Both the position numbers and the translations under genes were made by a program. A stretch of 64,000 bases of DNA from Anaerolineaceae bacterium (lineage in GTDB: Bacteria > Chloroflexota > Anaerolineae > Anaerolineales > Anaerolineaceae): positions 1-64,000 of the forward strand of contig PWSY01000036.1 of NCBI GenBank assembly GCA_003563055.1. The letters run 5' to 3'. Below, piece after piece: positions 49,822 to 59,116 of this stretch. Below the pieces are notes generated by a model. It was given only the letters and a program-made list of their open reading frames with translations, was not told where the DNA came from and made no database searches. Position 1 is the first letter of the stretch; every line of letters begins with the position of its first letter.

Positions 49822-50802
49822 TTATGGTCCGGTTTCTTTTTCGGCCGGAACCTCTTTGTTGTCTAAGTAAATAATCATATATAAATTAGTGCCTCGCTCC
49901 TTGGAGGAAATGAGGCGCATCTCGTCGACACAGCGTTTGATATTGACCAGTCCCATACCTGCCCCAAAACCCATCTCACGAATCTCGTGTGTTGCAGTTG
50001 ACCAGCCAGGTTTCATGGCTTGTTCCACATCTTCAATGCCTGGCCCATCATCATACGCTTCCATGGTGATCTTATGAGGTTCAATTTCAACTCGCAGTGT
50101 ACCACCATGGTTCGTATGGATAATCAAATTCATTTCAGCTTCGTATACAGCAATTCCACATCGCCTGGCTATTTGGGGAGATGCGCCAAGTCTTAGCAAA
50201 GCTCGTTTGATCTTGCTTGAGGCATCACCACCATGAATGAAATCTCCTTTGCGGATTTCGTAACGTAATATCAGGCTTGTGCGACCTGAGACAATATCTT
50301 CAAATAGGTGACTGGCACGGTAGCGAATTAGCTCTTCTGCGTGGTAGTCCCGCTGCAAGGCAAACAGTAAACCGTTTGAGATGTCCCCTTTGGTGATGAT
50401 GCCTGCCAGTTTCCCTTCCTGGTTTGTGACCAGTAATCGCCCATATTTTGTTCGGGAGAATGTTTTTAATGCTTCTACAACTGGATCATGCATTCGAACT
50501 GTAGACAGGGTCGTGCTCATATAGTCACTTACTTTTGCATCCAGATTGCCCTCGCGTAATGAGCGAATGAGATCTTCTATGCTCAAAATGCCGATTAACT
50601 CATCCCCTTGAGTGACAGGTGCTCCGGAGAAACGTTGCTCCTGGAAGATGTCCAGAGCGATTTCCATTTTCATATCTGGCTTTAACGAGTAGACATCTTC
50701 TGTCATAACCTCGTGAATACGAATTTCATAAGCCAGCTCTTCTACTCTGGTGATTTTTTCTGCATATTCATCTGATATAACAGGTTGTTTGCTGGCCATC
50801 AT
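49822..50802 (-). CDS. CBS-pair plus RsbW-like HATPase fusion
   Basis: Two CBS repeats 'VMTEDVYSLKPDMKMEIALDIF..' and 'YMSTTLSTVRMHDPVVEAL..'; HATPase 'YEAEMNLIIHTNHGG', 'DDGPGIEDV', 'GFGAGMGLVNIKR'. Confidence 0.85.
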   Translation of the reverse strand: MMASKQPVISDEYAEKITRVEELAYEIRIHEVMTEDVYSLKPDMKMEIALDIFQEQRFSGAPVTQGDELIGILSIEDLIRSLREGNLDAKVSDYMSTTLSTVRMHDPVVEALKTFSRTKYGRLLVTNQEGKLAGIITKGDISNGLLFALQRDYHAEELIRYRASHLFEDIVSGRTSLILRYEIRKGDFIHGGDASSKIKRALLRLGASPQIARRCGIAVYEAEMNLIIHTNHGGTLRVEIEPHKITMEAYDDGPGIEDVEQAMKPGWSTATHEIREMGFGAGMGLVNIKRCVDEMRLISSKERGTNLYMIIYLDNKEVPAEKETGP

Positions 50803-50836
50803 TGCTCAATTCTTTTCGTTTTTGATTATTATCACT

Positions 50837-51226
50837 TTACATCTCCAGACTTTTTAAACCTGCTTGGTACAAGATACCACACGTTTCAAACAAACCATGC
50901 CTGGTTGTGATAAGGGGGATATTCTCTTCATTAGCCAGCCGGACCATTTCTTGACCAGGTTTTTTGTTCCGAACAAAAACGATGGCGCGGATATCAGCAA
51001 TTTGAGCTGTTCTTATGACCTGGGGATTACATAAACCTGTTAATAGAGCAGCCTCAGGTTGGATGGAGGCCAGAACATCGCTCATCAGGTCAGCACCCAT
51101 AGCCCCTGCAATCTCAGAGTCCTGTTTATTTTCATCTGTCAATAAAATGCCATTTATTCGAGTAACCAGTTCTGATATTTTCATAACATCCTTTAATTTC
51201 TTTATAAGACTCTTGTTGACGCCCAA
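50837..51226 (-). CDS. DRTGG-domain protein
   Basis: 'INGILLTDENKQDSEIAGAMGADLMSDVLASIQPEAALLTGLCNPQVIRTAQIADIRAIVFVRNKKP'; start may be the internal Met 'MKISELV'. Confidence 0.72.
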   Translation of the reverse strand: MGVNKSLIKKLKDVMKISELVTRINGILLTDENKQDSEIAGAMGADLMSDVLASIQPEAALLTGLCNPQVIRTAQIADIRAIVFVRNKKPGQEMVRLANEENIPLITTRHGLFETCGILYQAGLKSLEM

Positions 51227-51240
51227 TCTTTGTTATTTTG

Positions 51241-51340
51241 TAATTACGAAGCATGCGAGGGAATAGGGGGGTGTGGTGTGGCGGTGAAGCCGCCACACCA
51301 CACCCCCTCCCTTCAGCAGCAGGGCTGCCTGAGTAGTTAT
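51241..51340. repeat. Short dispersed element, copy B, with 18-bp perfect internal hairpin
   Basis: GGGGGTGTGGTGTGGCGG (51267-51284) / CCGCCACACCACACCCCC (51290-51307); right end CCTTCAG(C)AGCAGGGCTGCCTGAGTAGTTA shared with copy A. Confidence 0.75.
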
Positions 51341-51449
51341 GTTATTTTAACGTAAAATTGAAAATTAAACACGCAAAAACAATGGGGCTTGAGATTAAGG
51401 GGTAAAATGGTGATGGAATTTAGCTTAATAAAAATAAGATTTTGAGGTA

Positions 51450-52724
51450 ATGATGGCAGAAATTGTACGGAGTGTAAAAGGCACCCGGGACTTCTACCCG
51501 GATCAGATGGCAGTTAGAAGGTGGATATTTGACACGATCAGGGATGTTTCTACCCGCTTTGGATATCAGGAATATGACGGGCCTTGTTTAGAGTTTATTG
51601 ATCTTTATGCTGCCAAATCTGGAGATGAGCTTGTCAAAGAACAGGCATTTGTTTTCTCTTCCCCCGGAGATGATCTATTGACCTTGCGGCCAGAACTGAC
51701 ACCAACTCTGGCTCGCATGGTTGCGCAGCGCCAATATGAACTCCCTTTGCCATTACGCTGGTGGTCGATTGGTCCGTTCTGGCGTTATGAGAATCCCCAA
51801 AGAGGAAGGACAAGGGAGTTTTTTCAATGGAACATCGACCTGGTTGGCACAGAAACGGCAGTTGCAGACGCGGAGATTGTGGCAATTGCTGCAACGTTTT
51901 TTAAGGCATGCGGCCTGGCACCTGACCAGGTCAAAATAGAAGTCAACAACCGCCGATTGATGGATAGCGCTCTCACAACACTTGGTATTGATAAACCAGT
52001 AAGGTCTGGGGTTTTTCGGGTCGTTGATAAGTTGGATAAGCTCTCAGAGAAAGACTGGCGAGCTTTTGCCGTTGAAACAGGGTTAGAGGAAACCCAGATT
52101 GATGGGTTGTTGTTGTTGCTGAACAATAACGCTCTCTGGAAAGACTCACAAGAGCTGGTTGAATTCTTTGAATTGATTACAGTGTTAGGTCTTGAGGATT
52201 ACGTTGCATATAACCCAAAGGTTATTCGCGGGTTGGATTATTATACAGGGACTGTTTTTGAAGCATTTGAACTGGGAGGCCAATCACGCGCTATCCTGGG
52301 AGGTGGACGTTATGATAATTTAGTCGCTGATGTGGGGGGAAACAGGCTGCCCGGCGTCGGTTTTGCGATGGGTGATGTGGTGATTGAACTGGTGTTGATG
52401 GATGCAGGCGTGATCCCCGAGATGGTGGGGTGTAAGACACAGGTGATGGTGACCGTATTTGATGAAAGTTCTATGATGGCTTCTATGCAGGCAACCCGCG
52501 AGATCCGTGAGGCAGGATACTCTGTAGTTGTATACCCAGATTCAGACAAATTGGGAAAACAATTTAAATACGCCGATAAATTGGATATTCCTGTGGTTGT
52601 CATCCTGGGGCCAGATGAAATTGCAAACAAGCAAGTGGCTGTTAAGAATCTCAGAACACGTGAACAGGTGACCATCAATCGGGGCGCTTTGTTGACTCAA
52701 CTGGATAAGTCGTTAACCCATTAG
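51450..52724 (+). CDS. hisS: Histidyl-tRNA synthetase
   Basis: 'VKGTRDFYPDQMAVRRWIFDTI', 'LRPELTPTLARMVA', 'RGLDYYTGTVFEAFE', 'GGGRYDNLV'. Confidence 0.93.
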   Translation: MMAEIVRSVKGTRDFYPDQMAVRRWIFDTIRDVSTRFGYQEYDGPCLEFIDLYAAKSGDELVKEQAFVFSSPGDDLLTLRPELTPTLARMVAQRQYELPLPLRWWSIGPFWRYENPQRGRTREFFQWNIDLVGTETAVADAEIVAIAATFFKACGLAPDQVKIEVNNRRLMDSALTTLGIDKPVRSGVFRVVDKLDKLSEKDWRAFAVETGLEETQIDGLLLLLNNNALWKDSQELVEFFELITVLGLEDYVAYNPKVIRGLDYYTGTVFEAFELGGQSRAILGGGRYDNLVADVGGNRLPGVGFAMGDVVIELVLMDAGVIPEMVGCKTQVMVTVFDESSMMASMQATREIREAGYSVVVYPDSDKLGKQFKYADKLDIPVVVILGPDEIANKQVAVKNLRTREQVTINRGALLTQLDKSLTH

Positions 52725-52754
52725 ACGATTGATTTTGTGCCGAGCCTATAGGGC

Positions 52755-52820
52755 ATCCCGGATGACAATACCTTTCTATGAAGTTCTTAATGCCTTCTGA
52801 GGGTCTGAATCATCCGGGAT
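52755..52820. repeat. Inverted-repeat-bounded 66-bp segment downstream of hisS
   Basis: ATCCCGGATGA (52755-52765) / TCATCCGGGAT (52810-52820), 11 bp perfect. Confidence 0.5.
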
Positions 52821-52844
52821 TATATTTGTCTACCCTTATCCGTC

Positions 52845-53216
52845 TTAACTCATTTCGTCTAAATCTTCGAAGGACTCATCTTCGAAGGCATCTTTGTCAT
52901 CATTTTCAGGTAGTTCATCTAATGAATTGTTTTGTTCTATGTTTTCAGCATTTTGGGCCAACAGGGATGGGTTAACTTGATAAATCCAGCCTAATGAAAA
53001 TAAAAGGATTGCATAAATCAGGTATTGACCGACACTTGACATGAAAAAAGTTGCCAGGTCGAATTCATTACCACTGAGGACTAATTGGTTTTGAGAAATC
53101 AGGGTAGAAATGATGTCAATGGAGTAAACTGCTGCCCAAACCGTATAAATTAATATTATCCCTGCAAAAACAAACAAAACTATACTCAGGGCTGGGAATT
53201 TTCTTTTGTTCATCAT
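52845..53216 (-). CDS. Small membrane protein with acidic C-terminal tail
   Basis: Two hydrophobic segments; tail 'LDELPENDDKDAFEDESFEDLDEMS'. Confidence 0.55.
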   Translation of the reverse strand: MMNKRKFPALSIVLFVFAGIILIYTVWAAVYSIDIISTLISQNQLVLSGNEFDLATFFMSSVGQYLIYAILLFSLGWIYQVNPSLLAQNAENIEQNNSLDELPENDDKDAFEDESFEDLDEMS

Positions 53217-53495
53217 AAATCACTTTCTCTAGATAAAGGGGGATTGAAAAGTAGATATGAAACAGCTTTCCTTGTATTGGCAGAAGCAAAAACTTTTATT
53301 GCTTCATAAAAATTGTTTCAACTATTTATACCCTAAAAACTGTTTATGAATAGGGCACCCATTTTCTTAAGGCAAATGGATGCTATTCCAGTTTCAATAA
53401 ACTGAATAATTTTTTTGATATCTTCTATCTGGGTGCATCCAGTTTTTTCATGTTTAAATTGAGGGGGTCAGGTTGTCAAAATAACGAAAAAATTC

Positions 53496-53524
53496 TTGCC
53501 ATTGGTATCCAGATATGATACAAT
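53496..53524 (+). promoter_or_regulatory. Sigma-70-type promoter of tRNA-His
   Basis: TTGCCA-17 nt-TACAAT, 14 nt before the tRNA. Confidence 0.65.
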
Positions 53525-53538
53525 CAGAAATCAATTAT

Positions 53539-53611
53539 GGTGCCTGTAGCTCAACGGCAGAGCGCCTCACTGTGGATGAGGAGGTTAAGGGTTCGAAACC
53601 CTTCAGGCACC
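53539..53611 (+). tRNA. tRNA-His (anticodon GTG)
   Basis: G-1 plus GTGCCTG/CAGGCAC acceptor stem, C73, anticodon loop CTGTGGA, T-arm AAGGGTTCGAAACCCTT. Confidence 0.92.
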
Positions 53612-53617
53612 CACAAG

Positions 53618-53640
53618 AAAAGCCCACTAATAGGGCTTTT
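53618..53640 (+). terminator. Terminator after tRNA-His
   Basis: AAAAGCCC-actaata-GGGCTTTT. Confidence 0.7.
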
Positions 53641-53745
53641 CATTTAACAATGATGGGTGTTTTGAATACTGGTCATTTAAATCTGGGTTGAAATCACAAT
53701 TTATGATTTCGAGATAATCAATCGGGTGGGCAATCATCAATTCTA

Positions 53746-54651
53746 TTAATGAGACAAATCAATTTTTCCCCGCTTGATGACATTAATTATCCAAATTCCT
53801 AACAGGGTCACTGCACCACCAATAATTTGCCAGACAATCAGGTGTTCACCGAACAATGGGATGGCAATCAGTGCAGTCAGAACAGGTTGTGCAACCATTG
53901 AAGGGGTCACCACTGAAGCAGGCAACTGCCCTAGTGCATAAGTAATTAAGAAATATCCTCCCAATTGGGAAACGAGTGCTGCTAATAGAAATAAAAGATA
54001 AGTATTTAATGAATAGCCCGATAGTGGCATCCCTGCCAGCAGAACGATGATTGTCAGGAAAAAAGCAGCCGATAAGAGCATTAACCACAAGAATGTCACA
54101 GTATTGAGAAAGAATCGCCCCCGTTGTGTGGATAAGAAAAAGGCAGCATAAAATAAACTTGAGATAAGGGCCAGATAATCACCGAAAACAAACTGGGGTC
54201 GAAACAGGATTGTACTCCCCAGGACAGCCGAGGCCCCTACCAGCACGGCGACTAACCCGACCCAAAACCGCCAATCTAACCGCTCCCTCCAGATTAAGAT
54301 GGCAAAAAAAGCCACCCACAGGGGCGAAATATTATTGAGCAAAGTTGCGTTGGCGACTGTGGTGTTCTCAATAGCCGTTGCCCACAGCCCATGATCTATG
54401 GCTGAGAAAAATCCAGCCAATATCGGGAAAAGCAAAGCCTTTGAGTGTACTGGTTTAACTTTCTTGAGTTTACGAACTGCAAAGGGTGTAAGGACACAAC
54501 CAGCGATCAGCATACGGAAAAGCGAAGTTACGACTCCTGGTGCATCCGCCCAACGAACAAATAATGGTGAGATTGTGAGGGCAAGGATGGCAGCCATTAA
54601 TGCCGTCGTTGCCAGCCAAGATTTATGTATCGTTTTGGTTTGTGTGGTCAT
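53746..54651 (-). CDS. EamA/DMT-family transporter
   Basis: Ten hydrophobic segments; 'NNISPLWVAFFAILIWRERLDWRFWVGLVAVLVGA' and a second repeat. Confidence 0.85.
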   Translation of the reverse strand: MTTQTKTIHKSWLATTALMAAILALTISPLFVRWADAPGVVTSLFRMLIAGCVLTPFAVRKLKKVKPVHSKALLFPILAGFFSAIDHGLWATAIENTTVANATLLNNISPLWVAFFAILIWRERLDWRFWVGLVAVLVGASAVLGSTILFRPQFVFGDYLALISSLFYAAFFLSTQRGRFFLNTVTFLWLMLLSAAFFLTIIVLLAGMPLSGYSLNTYLLFLLAALVSQLGGYFLITYALGQLPASVVTPSMVAQPVLTALIAIPLFGEHLIVWQIIGGAVTLLGIWIINVIKRGKIDLSH

Positions 54652-54862
54652 CTTTTTTGTTTTATCAGTTATTCTTCAATGGAGAAAATTATTGAAGTGT
54701 AATTTCAGCATGATTCCGTAGATTATTCTAGCATAAGTGAACTAGAAGGAGGATGGTCTTATGGAGAAGTGACTTGTGTAAGCTGATAATAAACTCGGTT
54801 GGAAATCAATACCGATAATAAAAGAAGTCAGCGTGGTGTCCCTTGAGTTATTTTAATTCTTT

Positions 54863-55555
54863 TTAGAATAAATTAAATATCTGTGCACCACCATAGGCGA
54901 TAAAAAAAGAACTGAACAAGTACATGGTAAATGTTGTCAAGAGATATGTGCTGATAGGTACATGAAAAGCCCCACACATGATGCTGACACTGCGTGTGCC
55001 AGCGGGAATGCTTCTAACAGCCATTAAGAAATAAGGGGATGATGTTGGAAGTTCGCCCAAGCCAAATGGCAATTTGGCTTTCTTTTCCTCGAAATGAACC
55101 ACATCGCCAATTGCTTTTCCAAGTTGATATTCAAAAAAAGCTGAAATGGTATTTCCTAGAGTGGCTACCACCCCAGCCTGCAAGGGGCCGATCAATAAGG
55201 CGATGAATAACGTGAGGGGCAATGATGGAAGAAAAGTAAAACCAAGCAGAACATAAACAATGAAACTGATTAATATAGATTGACTTTGGTTTTGTTTTAT
55301 GTATGTTTGTACATCCGACATGCTTACATTCAGCGACGCAATGATTGCAAAGATCAAGACCGATGCCAGGATCGAAAGTTTAAATATATTACCCTGTGTT
55401 AAGATCTTCTTATTTTTGATGTCAAATTTTTGCATAATGCCTTGGACTTTGATAAAAAAATGTCTTTTCTGTTTAACCCAAGATGATAAATTGATATATA
55501 AATCAATTGTAAGGTTAATGGATGCGGTAAATAACGCATTAAAATAACTTTCCAA
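54863..55555 (-). CDS. TVP38/TMEM64 (VTT/DedA-like) membrane protein
   Basis: 'GFTFLPSLPLTLFIALLIGPLQAGVVATLGNTISAFFEYQLGKAIG'; start probably internal ('MQKFDIKNKK'). Confidence 0.78.
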   Translation of the reverse strand: MESYFNALFTASINLTIDLYINLSSWVKQKRHFFIKVQGIMQKFDIKNKKILTQGNIFKLSILASVLIFAIIASLNVSMSDVQTYIKQNQSQSILISFIVYVLLGFTFLPSLPLTLFIALLIGPLQAGVVATLGNTISAFFEYQLGKAIGDVVHFEEKKAKLPFGLGELPTSSPYFLMAVRSIPAGTRSVSIMCGAFHVPISTYLLTTFTMYLFSSFFIAYGGAQIFNLF

Positions 55556-55664
55556 TCATATTCCTGAATAACACCGCTGTCAAGCCAGTGATAATGTAGA
55601 TTGACCCATTCTATCACTTGTGGCATAATGTAGGCATAAATGTTAGAAAATATTTGCTTAGATG

Positions 55665-55925
55665 GAAATGAGTACATGGTTCGCTGGCTAATAGCGATCC
55701 CGGGAGGGTGAAAGCCGGGAAGTCATGATCATGGAAAATCCTTCCGGAGCAGCAATCTGAACCTTCCAATAGGAACCAGTAAGTGCGCCAGAGTCATCCT
55801 CTGTTATCAAAATGCGGTTATGTCATCCTTTTGACGAAACCGGTTGAGGTGTTCACAAGATTGTGGAAACCAGGGTGGTACCGCGGGTTTTTTACTCGTC
55901 CCTGAAATGGGACGAGTCGTTGTTT
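55665..55925 (+). promoter_or_regulatory. T-box leader controlling ileS
   Basis: Canonical AGGGTGGTACCGCG (55872-55885) followed by terminator hairpin CTCGTCCC-tgaaat-GGGACGAG; candidate Ile specifier ATC at 55728-55730. Confidence 0.88.
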
Positions 55926-55951
55926 AAATGTGAGTTACGTATGGAGGATCG

Positions 55952-58900
55952 ATGTTCGAACCTGTTTCATCACGATTGAACATAACATTACTGGAAGCGG
56001 AAATTTTACGGTTTTGGCAAAATAATGATATTTTCCACCAATCCATGGAAAGCCGTGCAGATGGACCAGAGTATGTTTTTTACGAGGGGCCGCCAACGGC
56101 AAATGGAAAACCGGGTGTACATCATGTCCTGGCGCGTGTTTTTAAAGACATGTTTCCCCGTTATAAATGTATGAATGGGTTTCATGTTTTACGAAGAGGT
56201 GGGTGGGATACCCACGGTCTCCCCGTTGAAATTGAGGTCGAAAAGCGTCTTGGTTTTTCCAACAAGCAAGAAATTGAAGAATATGGTATTGCCAAATTCA
56301 ATGAGCACTGCAAAGAATCCGTTTTTACTTATATCCAGGAATGGGAGAAACTCACAGATCGGATTGGGTATTGGGTGGACCTGGAGCAAGCTTATATCAC
56401 TTACAAAAACAGCTATATCGAGTCAATCTGGTGGATTTTAAAAACAATCTGGGATAGAGGTCTGCTTTATCAAGGCTTTAAGGTTGTGCCATACTGCCCA
56501 CGCTGCGGTACGCCGCTTTCAGATCATGAAGTTGCTCAGGGATATGCACAGGTCACCGACCCTTCTGTCTTTGTCAGGATGCCGTTGGCGGATGAAGAAA
56601 ACACCTCGCTATTGGTGTGGACAACCACACCATGGACGCTGCCAGGAAATGTCGCTGTGGCTGCCCATCCTGAAATTGATTATGTGAAGGTGTCTATTGG
56701 CGATGATCAGAATAAAGAATTTCTTGTAGTGGCAAAAAATCTGCTTGAAAAAGTAATGGGAGATCGCAGCTACGAAATTATCAAGATATTTAAAGGCAAG
56801 CAACTGAAAGGTAAACGTTATCTGCCATTATTCACATTCATGCCTGTTGATAAGAAAGCACACTATGTGGTGTTAGCAGACTTTGTTACCACTGACGATG
56901 GAAGTGGATTGGTACACCTTGCACCTGCATTTGGGGCGGATGATATGCAGATGTCCATTGAATTCGATCTGCCAATTTTAATGACAGTTAATGATAGTGG
57001 ACGGTTCACCAGTGATGTTCGTCCTTGGGCAGGAATGTGGGTGAAAGATGCGGACCCTCTGATTATTAAAACACTAGAACAGCGGGGGTTATTATTTGAT
57101 GTGGGTACATACGAACATACTTACCCGTTTTGCTGGCGTTGCGATACACCCTTGCTTTATTATGCTCGCCCAACCTGGTATATCAGAACCAGTGAAGTTA
57201 AAGACCGTCTGGTTGCCCTGAATGATAAAATCAATTGGTATCCTGAATACATCAAGCACGGCCGTTTTGGTAACTGGCTTGAGAATAATGTTGATTGGGC
57301 TTTGGGACGTGAGCGATATTGGGGGACGCCGTTGCCTGTTTGGGAATGTGAGACCTGCCATCACCAGGTATGCATCGGTTCAGTTGAAGAAATGAGTGAT
57401 TATGCTGGTCGTGATTTGAGCGACCTTGACTTGCACCGTCCTTATGTGGACAGGGTTCACTTTGAATGCTCGGAATGTCATGGTCGTATGACTCGTGTGG
57501 TTGAATTGATTGATGTATGGTTTGATTCCGGGTCGATGCCAGCTGGTCAATGGCATTATCCGTTTGAAAATGAAGAGGTTTTTCAAACACAATTTCCAGC
57601 TGATTTTATTTGCGAAGCAGTTGATCAGACTCGTGGATGGTTTTATACATTACACGCAATCAGCACGCTGGTATTTGACAGCCATTGTTTCAAGAATGTA
57701 ATCTGTCTTGGTTTGATCCTCGACAAAGATGGTCAAAAAATGTCCAAATCAAAGGGTAATGTTGTTGAGCCATGGGATGTCATTGACCAACATGGTGCAG
57801 ATGCGTTGCGTTGGTATCTTTACACTGCTGGGCCTCCTGGCCAGGAGCGGCGTTTTTCAGATGATTTGGTAGGGGATGTCGTTCGGACGTTCACCCTGAC
57901 TTTATGGAACACTTATTCCTTCTTTGTGACTTATGCGAATCTTGATAATTGGAAACCCAATCAAGAGATTGCATCTGAATACAGTGATCTTGATCGTTGG
58001 CTGCTTTCATCATTGCATACACTCATTCGAGATGTGACAGAAGCTTATGAAAATTATGATGTACCAGCTACCACAAGACCCATAGAAAAATTCGTTGACA
58101 ACCTTTCAAATTGGTATCTTCGAAGATCTCGGCGTAGGTATTGGAAAACAGAGTCAGATTCTGACAAGGCTGCAGCATATGCAACCCTCTATGAAGCTTT
58201 GAAGATGTTATCTTACCTGTTAGCGCCAACGATGCCTTTCATCGCCGAACAGTTCTATCAGAACCTGGTCTTAAATGTTGAGCCTGACGCGCCGCAGTCT
58301 GTTCACCTTGCAGATTGGCCGAGTTATGATTCTTCCCTGATCAATGAGGGACTTAATCGAGCTATGGCCACAGTGATGAAGTTAGCTTCTTTGGGTCACG
58401 CAGCTCGCAATTCTGAAAACTTGAAGGTACGACAACCCCTTGCTGAAGCAGCTTTTGTTGTTGGCAATGTGCAGGAACAGAGCACAGTAGAAGATTATGC
58501 TGATTTACTTAAAGATGAACTAAATGTAAAAGAAGTCAGCTTGTTAGGCAGTGCCAGTGATGCTGTGCAATTCAGCCTCAACCCTTTGCCAAAGCAATTA
58601 GGTGGCCGGTTCAAAGCCCAATTCCCAATGGTACGTCAGACCTTGCTTGAACTTCCTCCAGATCAATCTGCACGAAAATTACTTGATGGCGAATCGCTTA
58701 AGATCATGGTGGCGGGTGAGACCTTTGAGATCTCACCTAATGAGGTGGAGGTTCGGGCAGAGGCAAAAGAGGGGTACGCGGTTGCCTCTGATGGTGCTTA
58801 CCTGGCCGCGCTTGTGACTGATTTGACACCAGAGTTAGTTTATGAAGGGCTTGTACGTGAATTCGTTAGGCGGGTACAATCCCTCCGTAAAGATGCAGAC

Positions 58901-59101
58901 CTCGATATTGCTGATCGGATCCATTTATTCTATACAGCTTCCGAAGGGTTGACAGAGGCAATCAAGCGTTTTGAAACCTATATCAAAGAAGAAACACTAG
59001 CAACCAAAATGATCATCGGAGAGACACCTGTCGGTCTGCCATTGCTTCAGGATGAATTTGATGGCGAAAGAGTTCGAATCTGCATCGAAAAAATAAACTG
59101 A
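55952..59101 (+). CDS. ileS: Isoleucyl-tRNA synthetase, type-2 (eukaryote-like) sequence pattern
   Basis: 'GPPTANGKPGVHHVLARVFKDMFPRYKCMNGFHVLRRGGWDTHGLPVEIEVEKRLG', 'KMSKSKGNVVEPWDVI'. Confidence 0.95.
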   Translation: MFEPVSSRLNITLLEAEILRFWQNNDIFHQSMESRADGPEYVFYEGPPTANGKPGVHHVLARVFKDMFPRYKCMNGFHVLRRGGWDTHGLPVEIEVEKRLGFSNKQEIEEYGIAKFNEHCKESVFTYIQEWEKLTDRIGYWVDLEQAYITYKNSYIESIWWILKTIWDRGLLYQGFKVVPYCPRCGTPLSDHEVAQGYAQVTDPSVFVRMPLADEENTSLLVWTTTPWTLPGNVAVAAHPEIDYVKVSIGDDQNKEFLVVAKNLLEKVMGDRSYEIIKIFKGKQLKGKRYLPLFTFMPVDKKAHYVVLADFVTTDDGSGLVHLAPAFGADDMQMSIEFDLPILMTVNDSGRFTSDVRPWAGMWVKDADPLIIKTLEQRGLLFDVGTYEHTYPFCWRCDTPLLYYARPTWYIRTSEVKDRLVALNDKINWYPEYIKHGRFGNWLENNVDWALGRERYWGTPLPVWECETCHHQVCIGSVEEMSDYAGRDLSDLDLHRPYVDRVHFECSECHGRMTRVVELIDVWFDSGSMPAGQWHYPFENEEVFQTQFPADFICEAVDQTRGWFYTLHAISTLVFDSHCFKNVICLGLILDKDGQKMSKSKGNVVEPWDVIDQHGADALRWYLYTAGPPGQERRFSDDLVGDVVRTFTLTLWNTYSFFVTYANLDNWKPNQEIASEYSDLDRWLLSSLHTLIRDVTEAYENYDVPATTRPIEKFVDNLSNWYLRRSRRRYWKTESDSDKAAAYATLYEALKMLSYLLAPTMPFIAEQFYQNLVLNVEPDAPQSVHLADWPSYDSSLINEGLNRAMATVMKLASLGHAARNSENLKVRQPLAEAAFVVGNVQEQSTVEDYADLLKDELNVKEVSLLGSASDAVQFSLNPLPKQLGGRFKAQFPMVRQTLLELPPDQSARKLLDGESLKIMVAGETFEISPNEVEVRAEAKEGYAVASDGAYLAALVTDLTPELVYEGLVREFVRRVQSLRKDADLDIADRIHLFYTASEGLTEAIKRFETYIKEETLATKMIIGETPVGLPLLQDEFDGERVRICIEKIN

Positions 59102-59116
59102 CAACGGGAGAATCGT

